Positions 8,708-16,891 of a stretch of 64,000 nt of DNA are shown here, piece by piece; positions within the stretch are counted from its first letter, which is position 1; each line of letters starts with the position of its first letter. The translations under genes were made by a program, and so were the position numbers. The notes beneath the pieces were generated by a model. That model worked only from the letters and a program-made list of their open reading frames with translations. It searched no databases and was not told the origin of the DNA. The stretch comes from UA16 sp905478895 (GTDB lineage Bacteria > Bacteroidota > Bacteroidia > Flavobacteriales_D > Sanyastnellaceae): the NCBI GenBank assembly GCA_943788495.1, contig CALSQO010000001.1, positions 62,001 through 126,000 on the forward strand, given 5' to 3'.

Positions 8708-10240
8708 TCAATGCCTGAAATGTCGGGTGCCGGTCATGTACATAGCGACCTCGTTTTCATTGCAGAAATCAATGCTCAATTGATCCTTGACCGAACCTCC
8801 CGGCTGAATTACCGCTTGGATTCCAGCTTCTTTCGCCAAAGCCACGCAATCGGGGAACGGGAAGAAGGCATCGGATGCCATCACCGCTCCGTTCAAATCA
8901 AATCCAAATGCCTTTGCTTTGACGACCGCTTGTTTCAGCGCGTCCACCCGGCTCGTCTGTCCTGTTCCGCTGCCCAGCAGTTGGCCTCCTTTTGCAAACA
9001 CGATGGTATTGGATCGCGTGTGCTTCGCCACTTTCATGGCGAATACCAAGTCTTCGATTTGTGCATCGCTCGCTCCGCGGTTGGTCGCAAGTTTCAAATC
9101 GGGAAGGGCTTCTGTTTTCGCGTCCGCTTGTTGCACGAGATAGCCGTTCAATATCGAGCGAACCGTTGTGGATTGAGCGGCACATGGTTTTTGCACGAGC
9201 AAAATGCGGTTTTTCTTCTGTTGCAAAATGGCCAAAGCATCCGCGTCAAAAGCGGGGGCAATCGCTACTTCAAAAAACAGTTCGTGCATCGCTGTCGCCG
9301 TCACAGCATCGATGGCTTTGTTGCAAATCAACACCCCGCCAAATGCAGATACGGGATCGCCTGCGAGCGCATCTTTCCAGGCTTCTGCAACGGTTGATCG
9401 CGTCGCCAATCCGCACGCATTGTTGTGCTTGAGGACTGCAAATGTGGGGTCTCCCGCTTCGAATTCGCGCATCAACTGCACCGCGGAATCAATGTCCAAG
9501 AGGTTGTTGTATGACATGGGTTTTCCATGCAACTGATCGAACAGCGCGCTGAGGTCTCCGAAGAAGCGGCCTTCTTGGTGTGGGTTTTCTCCGTACCGCA
9601 AAGCAGTTGATTGTCGTTCGGAGAGATTCAATTCTTCAACCGATGCTCCGCCTTGCATCCACTCATGGATGCGTGTGTCGTAATGCGAGCTGATTCGGAA
9701 GGCTTGGGTTGCTAGGCTTTGTCGCTCCTCCCGAGTCGTTACCCCTTCACCGTTTTGCAATAGGTCCAATAACGTGCCGTATTCATTCTGGCTCGGAACG
9801 ATGACCACATCGGCGAAGTTTTTTGCCGCTGCACGAATGAGGGAGATTCCACCAATATCAATCTTCTCAATCACATCTTGGTGCGAACCGCCCTGCGCCA
9901 CGGTCTGTTCGAAGGGGTACAAATCCACGATGACCAAATCAATGTGCGGCAAATTGTATTCCTCCATGTGGGCCACGTCGGCTTCGAAATCCCTCCGATT
10001 GAGGATGCCTCCAAACACTTTTGGATGCAGGGTTTTGACCCTTCCCCCGAGGATGGAGGGATAGTTGGTTACTTCTTCTACGGGCACCACTTCAGCTCCC
10101 ATTTTCTCGAGTGCTACTTGGGTTCCACCGGTGGAATAAATCGTAACGCCCAGTCGTTTCAGCTCGGCCACGATGGGTTCCAAACCTTCTTTGTGAAAAA
10201 CGGAAATGAGAGCAGATTGAATGCGTCGGGGTGCGTTCAT
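8708..10240 (-). CDS. purH: bifunctional AICAR transformylase / IMP cyclohydrolase
   Basis: Last two steps of IMP synthesis. With the start at 10240 the protein has 510 residues: an MGS-like IMP cyclohydrolase domain (about 1-195, with STGGTQ and VDLYPFE motifs) and an AICAR transformylase domain containing KHNNACG, the catalytic Lys-His motif (the family more often has KHxNPCG). The frame is open for 24 more codons upstream, but the family begins at the RRIQSALISVF segment, so the ATG at 10240 is chosen. It heads the mre region, an arrangement common in Bacteroidota. Confidence 0.96.
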   Translation of the reverse strand: MNAPRRIQSALISVFHKEGLEPIVAELKRLGVTIYSTGGTQVALEKMGAEVVPVEEVTNYPSILGGRVKTLHPKVFGGILNRRDFEADVAHMEEYNLPHIDLVIVDLYPFEQTVAQGGSHQDVIEKIDIGGISLIRAAAKNFADVVIVPSQNEYGTLLDLLQNGEGVTTREERQSLATQAFRISSHYDTRIHEWMQGGASVEELNLSERQSTALRYGENPHQEGRFFGDLSALFDQLHGKPMSYNNLLDIDSAVQLMREFEAGDPTFAVLKHNNACGLATRSTVAEAWKDALAGDPVSAFGGVLICNKAIDAVTATAMHELFFEVAIAPAFDADALAILQQKKNRILLVQKPCAAQSTTVRSILNGYLVQQADAKTEALPDLKLATNRGASDAQIEDLVFAMKVAKHTRSNTIVFAKGGQLLGSGTGQTSRVDALKQAVVKAKAFGFDLNGAVMASDAFFPFPDCVALAKEAGIQAVIQPGGSVKDQLSIDFCNENEVAMYMTGTRHFRH

Positions 10241-10273
10241 GATGGAAAGAGATTGAAGTCGTTTGGTAAGCAC

Positions 10274-10281
10274 CAAAATTA
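10274..10281 (-). promoter_or_regulatory. candidate -7 box of purH (TAATTTTG)
   Basis: Perfect TAnnTTTG match in the 96-base gap between divergent purH and the permease gene, 33 bases before the purH start. Confidence 0.5.
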
Positions 10282-10323
10282 CAATTAAACCCGAAACCAT
10301 GGCGCGTTTCATGCCCCTCGAAT

Positions 10324-10331
10324 TAGCTTTG
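10324..10331 (+). promoter_or_regulatory. candidate -7 box of the permease gene (TAGCTTTG), leaderless spacing
   Basis: Perfect TAnnTTTG match ending 5 bases (TTGAC) before the ATG at 10337. At this spacing the transcript would start at or beside the start codon. Confidence 0.5.
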
Positions 10332-10336
10332 TTGAC

Positions 10337-11578
10337 ATGTTGTGGTTACGCCTTCTCGGAGAAAGTTTTGCATTTGCTTGGTCAGCCATTGTTACCAACC
10401 GTTTGCGTACGTTTTTATCGTTGCTGGGCGTCATGGTGGGAATTTTCATGATCACGGCGGTTTTTGCGGTGGTGGATTCCTTGGAAGACGGATTGAAGAA
10501 TACATTTAATATCCTGGACGATGAGGTTCTTTTCGTTCAAAAATGGCCCTGGACCTTTGGAGAAGATTACCCGTGGTGGAAATATGTGCAACGCCGTGAA
10601 GTAAGCCTCAGTGATATGGACTTGCTCTCGGATCGGCTAACGTTGGCTCAAGATGTCGTTTTCCAGGCGAAGGCAGGGTTGCCGGTAGAGTCTCAAAACA
10701 GCCGAATGGAAGGGGTCGGTGTGGTGGCTGTTTCGGAGGGATATGAGGATGTGATTGCGTTGGACATTGGGAAGGGCCGCTATTTTTCTCCCATTGAGGT
10801 TGCCGCAGGGCGCAGCGTCGCAGTCGTGGGATATGACGTGGCGATGGAATTGACCGGCAAGGAAGATCCGCTAGGAATGTTCGTTGAAGCGAAGGGGCAG
10901 CGGATGGAAATTGTGGGTGTTTTCGCTAAACAAGGGGCATCGATGGTCAACGATGGATTTGACCGTGCCATCGTCATTCCGGCCAAATTTGGTCATCGTA
11001 TCCTGGATTACAGCCAGGCCACTCAGATCATGGTCAAGCCGCGCGAAGGAATCAGCACGGCAGAGCTGTCGGATGAAATAGTGCAGCAATTTCGATCGGT
11101 TCGTCGCCTTCGTCCCTCGGAGGAAGAGGACTTCTCAATCAATCAAATCGGGATGTTGACATCGATTCTGGACTCTATTTTTCAGCAAGTGGAATACGGC
11201 GGTTGGTTCATTGGCATCTTCGCCATTCTTGTCGGTTGCTTCAGTGTTGCCAACATCATGTTTGTGAGCGTAAGAGAGAGAACGCGAATCATTGGTGTCC
11301 AGAAAGCCATCGGAGCAAAGTCCACTTTCATCCTGATGCAATTCTTGTTTGAAGCGGTCGCATTGTGTGTGATTGGCGCGTTGTTTGCGCTGATCGCAAT
11401 AGAAGGCATTGTGGCGCTGGTGAATGCCATTGACATTGGTTTTGTAATGGTGGTTCGACCTTCAAGAATCATCATTGCACTCAGTGTAGCGGTGACCTCC
11501 GGTTTGGTTGCGGGTCTCGCCCCCGCACAAAAGGCAGCGCGCATGGAACCGGTAGAGGCGATGCGCTCGAATGGTTGA
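10337..11578 (+). CDS. ABC transporter permease, MacB/FtsX family
   Basis: Membrane subunit of a mechanotransmission-type ABC exporter; the ATPase is not in this window. The 413 residues have an N-terminal membrane helix (about 22-45), a large periplasmic MacB_PCD-like domain (about 50-275), and three C-terminal helices with the FtsX-type segment VRERTRIIGVQKAIGA followed by LAPAQKAARMEPVEAMR, the usual cytoplasmic end. The substrate cannot be told. Its stop lies 32 bases before the rfbD start. Confidence 0.9.
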   Translation: MLWLRLLGESFAFAWSAIVTNRLRTFLSLLGVMVGIFMITAVFAVVDSLEDGLKNTFNILDDEVLFVQKWPWTFGEDYPWWKYVQRREVSLSDMDLLSDRLTLAQDVVFQAKAGLPVESQNSRMEGVGVVAVSEGYEDVIALDIGKGRYFSPIEVAAGRSVAVVGYDVAMELTGKEDPLGMFVEAKGQRMEIVGVFAKQGASMVNDGFDRAIVIPAKFGHRILDYSQATQIMVKPREGISTAELSDEIVQQFRSVRRLRPSEEEDFSINQIGMLTSILDSIFQQVEYGGWFIGIFAILVGCFSVANIMFVSVRERTRIIGVQKAIGAKSTFILMQFLFEAVALCVIGALFALIAIEGIVALVNAIDIGFVMVVRPSRIIIALSVAVTSGLVAGLAPAQKAARMEPVEAMRSNG

Positions 11579-11599
11579 TTCTATCCCGGACAGAAACCT

Positions 11600-11607
11600 T
11601 AAATTTG
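11600..11607 (+). promoter_or_regulatory. candidate -7 box of rfbD (TAAATTTG), leaderless spacing
   Basis: Perfect TAnnTTTG match ending 3 bases (ACC) before the rfbD ATG at 11611. Confidence 0.5.
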
Positions 11608-11610
11608 ACC

Positions 11611-12477
11611 ATGCGGAAAGTACTGATCACTGGGGCGAATGGACAATTAGGATCGCGGCTGAGCGAGCTAACTTTGCCCATTGAAGCCGAGATGGTGGTT
11701 TGCAATCGGTCAGAATTGGACATTACAGATGCAGCTTCCATCGAGCGTGCGATCGGCAAGCATCTGCCGAATGTGGTCATCAATGCGGCAGCTTATACTG
11801 CGGTGGATCGTGCAGAGGAGGAGGCTGAGCTGGCGCATGCTGTCAACGCTTTAGGGGTTGCAAATCTCGCCCAAACCTGCGCTGCAAACGGCGTGGATTT
11901 GATCCATATCAGCACTGATTATGTCTTTGCCGGCGATCAAAACGAACCCTATCGCACGCAGGATGTACCAGCACCGACGGGCGTTTATGGCCGTTCGAAG
12001 TGGGAAGGTGAAAAGGCCGTGGCGCAAGCATTTGCAGGAGCCCCGAACGCTCAATTTTGGATCTTCCGAGTGGCGTGGCTCTACGACTCTCGCGGCAACA
12101 ATTTCGCGCAGACGATGATGCGGCTAGCGGCAACGGGCAAGGCATTGAAAATTGTGAATGACCAATGGGGCGCTCCCACGGCGGCGGGGCCATTTGCGTC
12201 ATTGCTCATGGAAGTTGCTCAAAATTCGGAATTGCTCGAAGCAGGAACCTGGCATTACGGGACGTTGGGTCCTACCACTTGGTTTGATTTTGCCCAGGCC
12301 ATCTTTGAGCACGAAAAGTTGGTTGTTGACGCAACTCCGTGCGGCACAGAGGCGTATCCCACGCCGGCAAAACGACCCGCCTACTCCTACCTGGATCCCA
12401 ACCCGCTGATGGAGGCACTTGGACGCAAACCGGAACATTGGAAAAATCAACTGAATCGCGTTTTTCAAAAGAACTAG
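11611..12477 (+). CDS. rfbD: dTDP-4-dehydrorhamnose reductase
   Basis: NAD(P)H-dependent last step of dTDP-L-rhamnose synthesis for surface polysaccharide. The 288 residues form an extended-SDR fold: nucleotide-binding ITGANGQLGS at the N-terminus, the active-site STDYVF and YGRSKWEGE (Tyr-x3-Lys), and the substrate-binding FRVAWLY. The ATG at 11611 is preferred over the upstream in-frame start because the Rossmann motif then begins at residue 5. No other rfb genes are nearby; a phosphosugar mutase follows. Confidence 0.92.
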   Translation: MRKVLITGANGQLGSRLSELTLPIEAEMVVCNRSELDITDAASIERAIGKHLPNVVINAAAYTAVDRAEEEAELAHAVNALGVANLAQTCAANGVDLIHISTDYVFAGDQNEPYRTQDVPAPTGVYGRSKWEGEKAVAQAFAGAPNAQFWIFRVAWLYDSRGNNFAQTMMRLAATGKALKIVNDQWGAPTAAGPFASLLMEVAQNSELLEAGTWHYGTLGPTTWFDFAQAIFEHEKLVVDATPCGTEAYPTPAKRPAYSYLDPNPLMEALGRKPEHWKNQLNRVFQKN

Positions 12478-12480
12478 AAC

Positions 12481-14249
12481 ATGGGAGCAGAAGCATTGAA
12501 AAATTTGGCGCGTGAGCGTGCCACAGCTTGGACAGAGGGCCCTTACGACGCGGATACGCGCGCTCGGGTGCAGCAATTGATCGTCGCCGATGGAGAGGAT
12601 CTCGTGGAATCATTTTACACGGATTTGGAATTTGGAACCGGGGGCCTGCGCGGGCTCATGGGACCGGGAACCAATCGCATGAATCCGTACACAGTGGCAC
12701 AGGCAACCCAAGGGTTGGCCCAATACGTTTTAAAGGCAAAACCGCAGGGCGCGCGCGTGGCCATCGCCCACGATTCAAGGAACGGCAGTCCGGAATTTGC
12801 GCGCGTTGCAGCGGAGGTGCTGGCCGGCAATGGAATCGAGGTGTATTTGTTTCCCGCACTTCGGCCAACGCCCCAATTGTCATTTACCGTTCGGCATTTG
12901 GAGTGTACCTCGGGCATTGTGATTACAGCTAGCCACAATCCCAAAGAATACAACGGCTACAAAGTGTATTGGAATGATGGCGGCCAGATTGTGCCGCCAC
13001 ATGATCACGCGATCATTGAGGAGGTTCGTGCAGTGGCGGGGCCCCATGCTGTCAAATGGGGAAAGGATGCGGATTCACAAAGTCGAATCAAGATTACGGA
13101 TACCGCAACAGACGAGGCCTACTTTCAAACGGTCACCGACTTGCGCATGGACTCCGACTTGATTGAGAACGGATCGAATTTGCCCATTGTCTACACACCA
13201 CTGCATGGAACGGGGTCGGTTTCGGTGATTCCTGTATTGGCCAAAGCGGGCTTTCGAAATGTACACATCGTGGAAAGCCAGCGCGAACCCGATGGGAATT
13301 TCCCTACCGTTCACAGTCCCAATCCAGAAGAAGGCGCCGCATTGTCTGCGGCCATCGAACGGGCCAAGGAGGTCGACGCTCAGCTTGTACTCGGCACCGA
13401 CCCCGATGCCGATCGTGTTGGAATCGCGGTGCCGGATGCCACGACCGAAGGAGGTTGGCGACTGCTCAACGGCAATGAAACCGGTGCTTTGTTGGTGGAT
13501 TATGTGGTAAGTGGGCGTGCCGCGAACGGCACATTGCAGCCGGGATATGACTTCGTCGCCAAGACGATTGTCACGTCAGATTTGATGGCGGTGATTGGCG
13601 CATCAGCGGGGTTGGACGTGCACGAAACGTTGACCGGATTTAAGTGGATTGCCGCTGCGATTCGAGAACAAGAAGGCAAGGGCAGGTTCGTGGTTGGAGG
13701 CGAGGAAAGCTATGGCTACATGATTGGCGATGCGGTCCGCGACAAGGATGCGGTCGCTGCGGCTTGCATGATTTGTGAGATGGCGCATGCCGCGCAGCGC
13801 GAAGGCTTGGACATGTTGGGACGATTGGAGCGAATTCACCGCACCCACGGTGCCTTTTTGGAGGCGTTGGTCTCCCAAACCAAGCAAGGCCGGGCGGGCA
13901 AGGAAGAGATTGCGCGAGCAAATGCAAACTTTCCGTTCCAATCCGCCAGCGGAATTGGGCGGTGAACGAGTGGTGGAATTGCGGGATTATCAGTCCCAAG
14001 TTCGAACGAATTTAGTCGATCGCACGTCCGTTGAGATTCCATTGCCCTCGTCCAATGTGATCCAGATGATCACGGAACGGCGGTTCGATTGTAACGGCTC
14101 GTCCCAGCGGCACAGAGCCCAAGATTAAATTCTATTTTTCGGTACGAATGGAAAAAGAAGCGTTGGCAACCCACTCGAATTATGCTGCGGCGATGAAGGG
14201 GCTACACCACCAAATCGAGTCGCTGAAGTCTTCGCTGGGTGTGAGCTGA
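12481..14249 (+). pseudogene. phosphoglucomutase/phosphomannomutase broken by two frameshifts
   Basis: Alpha-D-phosphohexomutase of the large (Pgm2/ManB-like) type. Frame 1 from the ATG at 12481 encodes 494 residues with the phosphoserine loop TASHNPKEYNGYK, metal loop GTDPDADR and sugar loop GGEESYGYMIGD. Homology then moves to the next frame at about 13910-13930 (QTFRSNPPAELGG, then NVIQMITE) and again at about 14072-14082, where GSIVTARPSGTEPKIKFYFS, the phosphate-binding domain, continues to a stop at 14247-14249. Each shift equals one extra or two missing bases. Joined, the product would be about 588 residues, normal for the family. As read, the truncated product lacks the RPSGTEPK loop. 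It may be a recent pseudogene or a sequence error. Confidence 0.88.
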
Positions 14250-14254
14250 AGGGC

Positions 14255-14851
14255 TTAGGGGGCCGTGCCTTCGAGGCGGTCGATTCCCTCTTCGACTTTG
14301 TCCTGAAAGCGCTCTACTTCATCGTGCATGCGGTCTCGAATTTGGTCCCAAGGCGTGGATCGGTTCATTTCTGGAATGACCCATTCCACGGCCGTTTCCA
14401 CGGACGGATAAAGGGCGGATTCCTCGGCGGCTCCTGCTGGCAGCCAGTTGCGTTCCCCGAAAACGCCATCAAGCGCAAAGGTTGTAATGGACAACAACAA
14501 AACCATTTGGAAGGCGCCGAGGGCCATTCCGACCAGTCTGTTGATCAAACCAAGGGCGGTGAGGTCGGCTATTTTCTCAATGAGTTTGGCGAGGAAATGC
14601 ACACCAATTACAACTAAAATGAAGGTCAAAATGAAGGCTGTCAATTGCACGCTGGTTTCCGACCAATTGACTTCGTTGTTGAGCCAATTGGCCAACCCCT
14701 CTGATCCGTGAAAACCAGCGAAGGTGCCAGCGACGAGAGCAATGAGGGAGGCGATTTTCACAATGAATCCTTTTTGAAATCCACGGAATAAGGCCCACGC
14801 GAGGGCAACCCCGATAATGGCATCCAGTGCTCCGATGTCGCTCATGTTCAT
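14255..14851 (-). CDS. CvpA family membrane protein
   Basis: Protein of 198 residues with four hydrophobic segments in the first 150 residues and a charged C-terminal tail (about 165-198), matching the CvpA/colicin V production family. CvpA proteins are inner-membrane; their molecular role is unclear. The start at 14851 is chosen because a TAnnTT(T/C)G box sits just upstream and the upstream codons are not conserved-looking. It converges with the mutase gene, with only five bases between the stops. Confidence 0.85.
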   Translation of the reverse strand: MNMSDIGALDAIIGVALAWALFRGFQKGFIVKIASLIALVAGTFAGFHGSEGLANWLNNEVNWSETSVQLTAFILTFILVVIGVHFLAKLIEKIADLTALGLINRLVGMALGAFQMVLLLSITTFALDGVFGERNWLPAGAAEESALYPSVETAVEWVIPEMNRSTPWDQIRDRMHDEVERFQDKVEEGIDRLEGTAP

Positions 14852-14855
14852 GATT

Positions 14856-14863
14856 CGAATGTA
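14856..14863 (-). promoter_or_regulatory. near-consensus -7 box of cvpA (TACATTCG)
   Basis: One mismatch to TAnnTTTG, ending 4 bases (AATC) before the ATG at 14851, inside the 42-base gap to the divergent GNAT gene. Confidence 0.35.
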
Positions 14864-14880
14864 AGGCCTTGACTCCTGCT

Positions 14881-14888
14881 TACCTTTG
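14881..14888 (+). promoter_or_regulatory. candidate -7 box of the GNAT gene (TACCTTTG), leaderless spacing
   Basis: Perfect TAnnTTTG match ending 5 bases (TTGGC) before the ATG at 14894. Box plus spacer is nearly identical to that of the permease gene at 10324-10336. Confidence 0.55.
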
Positions 14889-14893
14889 TTGGC

Positions 14894-15391
14894 ATGCAAA
14901 TTTCTCCTTCCCTTGTTGTTCGTCTTGCGACTTCAGAAGACATGCCTGCAGTGCATGCACTCATTGTGGAACTTGCCATTTATGAACGCGCAGGGGATGA
15001 AGTGGAAACAACAGTGGATCAGCTGACGCAAGATGGCTTTGGTCCGAACGCCATATTCGAGTTGTTCGTAGCGGAGTGGGAGGGGGTGTTGGTAGGCATG
15101 GCGCTTTGGTACACCAAGTACAGCACGTGGAAAGGAAAATGTGGGTACTTAGAAGATCTCGTGGTCCGGAACGCCTACCGGGGAAAAGGGATCGGTCAAT
15201 CCTTGTTCGAGGCCGTGGCTCGGGAATGTGCTGAGCGGAATTTCGGCCGAATGGAATGGCAAGTCTTGGAATGGAATGAGCCGGCAATCGGGTTCTATAA
15301 AAAATTGGGAGCAACGCTGGACGCGGAATGGCTCAATGGCAAATTCACACGCAGCGGCTTGCAGCATTTCCGAACGGATCCGTCAGCTTAG
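14894..15391 (+). CDS. GNAT family N-acetyltransferase, diamine/spermidine acetyltransferase-like
   Basis: Acetyl-CoA-dependent N-acetyltransferase of 165 residues. The acetyl-CoA pyrophosphate loop is RGKGIG, preceded by the strand YLEDLVV, and followed by WNEPAIGFYKKLGA, the typical C-terminal motif. The overall pattern (ERAGDEVE, ALWYTKYSTWKG) resembles spermidine/spermine acetyltransferase-like proteins, but the substrate is an inference. Confidence 0.88.
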   Translation: MQISPSLVVRLATSEDMPAVHALIVELAIYERAGDEVETTVDQLTQDGFGPNAIFELFVAEWEGVLVGMALWYTKYSTWKGKCGYLEDLVVRNAYRGKGIGQSLFEAVARECAERNFGRMEWQVLEWNEPAIGFYKKLGATLDAEWLNGKFTRSGLQHFRTDPSA

Positions 15392-15421
15392 ACTAGAAAA
15401 TAAACCGGAAAGGGCAGGGCG

Positions 15422-15643
15422 CTAATACTCGTCTTCGTTGAAGAAAAAGTCTTCCTTGCTGGGGTAATCAGGCCAAATGTCTTCGATGGTCTCAAAGGCA
15501 TCTCCCTCATCTTCAAGTTGCTGAAGATTTTCTACGACCTCAAGCGGCGCGCCCGTTCGCATGGCGAAGTCAATTAACTCGTCCTTGGTTGCTGGCCAAG
15601 GCGCGTCTTCTAAGTAGGATGCTAATTCGAGTGTCCAATACAT
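15422..15643 (-). CDS. DUF2795 domain protein
   Basis: Acidic protein of 73 residues beginning MYWTLELASYLEDAPWPATK and ending in the acidic FFFNEDEY. This matches the short DUF2795 proteins conserved in Bacteroidota, whose function is not known. The frame is open further upstream, but the conserved family start is the ATG at 15643, and a promoter box lies 19 bases before it. Confidence 0.8.
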   Translation of the reverse strand: MYWTLELASYLEDAPWPATKDELIDFAMRTGAPLEVVENLQQLEDEGDAFETIEDIWPDYPSKEDFFFNEDEY

Positions 15644-15662
15644 TCTGCTATGCTTGAGCGCG

Positions 15663-15670
15663 CAAAAATA
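15663..15670 (-). promoter_or_regulatory. candidate -7 box of the DUF2795 gene (TATTTTTG)
   Basis: Perfect TAnnTTTG match 19 bases before the ATG at 15643, between this gene and the adenosyltransferase gene upstream. Confidence 0.45.
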
Positions 15671-15743
15671 GAAGAATCGCGATGAGATGCAAGAAAAGAA
15701 GAAGGAATCGCAGAAAAAAGGTTGAATTGAAGTCAGAATTGGC

Positions 15744-16301
15744 TCAATTATCGGATTTCCAAGGGATTTCATCGACGTTCAATTCCATATGAAGGTGCCG
15801 ACTCCACATGAAAAACACGTCGCTCAAACGATTCAGGTACGGTAGGATCCCATCAGGAACATCTGCATGCCGAGCCAAAGTAATGACCCTCCGCTCCGCT
15901 CGCCGACAGGTTACTCGGCACACATGGCAAGCGGAAATGGCCGGATGTCCTCCGGGCAGCAGAAAATTTTTGAGTTCTGGCAATGCTTGATTCACCTCGT
16001 CCATCCACGCTTCCATCTCTTTGACGCGCTGTTCAGGGATTCTCGGAAGGTGCTTCGCCATGGCTTCATCCGTAGTAGCGAGGTGACTTCCCAGGGTAAA
16101 CACGTCGGATTGCAGTTTTTGGAGCCACGCCACAGTTTTGGAATCAGCATTGAATCCATCGGTTGAACACAACGTGCCCATGGCTGCATTGAGTTCATCC
16201 AATGTGCCATATGCTTCAATTCGCATGTCGTCTTTGTTCAGGCGTTGTCCTCCAAAAAGGGAAGTGGTACCGTCATCACCGGTGCGGGTATAAATGCGCA
16301 T
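15744..16301 (-). CDS. cob(I)yrinic acid a,c-diamide adenosyltransferase, PduO type
   Basis: Adds the adenosyl group from ATP to cob(I)alamin, producing coenzyme B12. The 185 residues begin with the PduO ATP-binding motif TRTGDDGTTSLFGG and contain the helix-bundle motifs CRRAERR and LNRLSDVFFMWSR. B12 use is consistent with the methylmalonyl-CoA epimerase at 27801, because methylmalonyl-CoA mutase needs adenosylcobalamin. Confidence 0.93.
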   Translation of the reverse strand: MRIYTRTGDDGTTSLFGGQRLNKDDMRIEAYGTLDELNAAMGTLCSTDGFNADSKTVAWLQKLQSDVFTLGSHLATTDEAMAKHLPRIPEQRVKEMEAWMDEVNQALPELKNFLLPGGHPAISACHVCRVTCRRAERRVITLARHADVPDGILPYLNRLSDVFFMWSRHLHMELNVDEIPWKSDN

Positions 16302-16348
16302 TTATCAATCTTTCTGTGTTGCAAGCTACGAACCCCGGCCCAGAAGAT

Positions 16349-16356
16349 TAACTTTG
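16349..16356 (+). promoter_or_regulatory. candidate -7 box of the dCMP deaminase gene (TAACTTTG)
   Basis: Perfect TAnnTTTG match in the 128-base divergent gap, 73 bases before the ATG at 16430. The long distance makes this a weaker call. Confidence 0.35.
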
Positions 16357-16429
16357 GGGGGAGCAATGAGGTGGAGCAGCCATGCGGCATTCTCGCCGCC
16401 AAATCAAACGCTCCAATTAGCGCATAAAG

Positions 16430-16867
16430 ATGAACGACACCGACTTTAAGCAACAACGATACGATGAAGCGTACATGCGCATGGCGACCGAATGGGCGCA
16501 ATTATCGCATTGCTCGCGCAAGCAAGTGGGAGCGCTGATTGTCAAGGATCGCATGATCATTGCAGACGGATTCAATGGTTCGCCTACGGGCTTTCCAAAT
16601 GTGTGCGAAAACGATGCCGGCGAAACCCACTGGTATGTCCTGCATGCCGAAGCCAATGCCATCACGAAGTTGGCCCGTTCCAACAACAGTGCAGCTGATG
16701 CGACCTTGTACATCACGCTGTCTCCTTGCCGCGAGTGTGCCAAATTGATTCATCAGGCCGGCATCAGTCGATTGGTGTACCGCAACGAGTACAAAGACGT
16801 CCAAGGATTGACATTCTTGAAGCAAGCAGGGGTGGAATTGGTTCACCTCGAACAACCGGGAGCGTAA
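16430..16867 (+). CDS. dCMP deaminase family protein
   Basis: Zinc-dependent cytidine/deoxycytidylate deaminase of 145 residues. The zinc site is visible as HAEANAI (His and catalytic Glu) and SPCRECAK (two Cys). The size and the GSPTGFPN segment fit the dCMP deaminase/ComEB group, which makes dUMP for thymidylate synthesis. It starts a plus-strand run with the S41 protease 24 bases downstream. Confidence 0.92.
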   Translation: MNDTDFKQQRYDEAYMRMATEWAQLSHCSRKQVGALIVKDRMIIADGFNGSPTGFPNVCENDAGETHWYVLHAEANAITKLARSNNSAADATLYITLSPCRECAKLIHQAGISRLVYRNEYKDVQGLTFLKQAGVELVHLEQPGA

Positions 16868-16891
16868 AGCGGTTACAATCTGAGTCAGTCC

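Noticed and set aside
8651..9397. 248-codon plus-strand ORF antisense to purH
   Set aside because: Lies within the clearly homologous purH transformylase domain; no family match on reading.
12481..14249. Programmed ribosomal frameshifting in the mutase gene
   Set aside because: Two separate shifts in one enzyme gene, with no slippery heptamer seen at the junctions, fit mutation or sequence error better.
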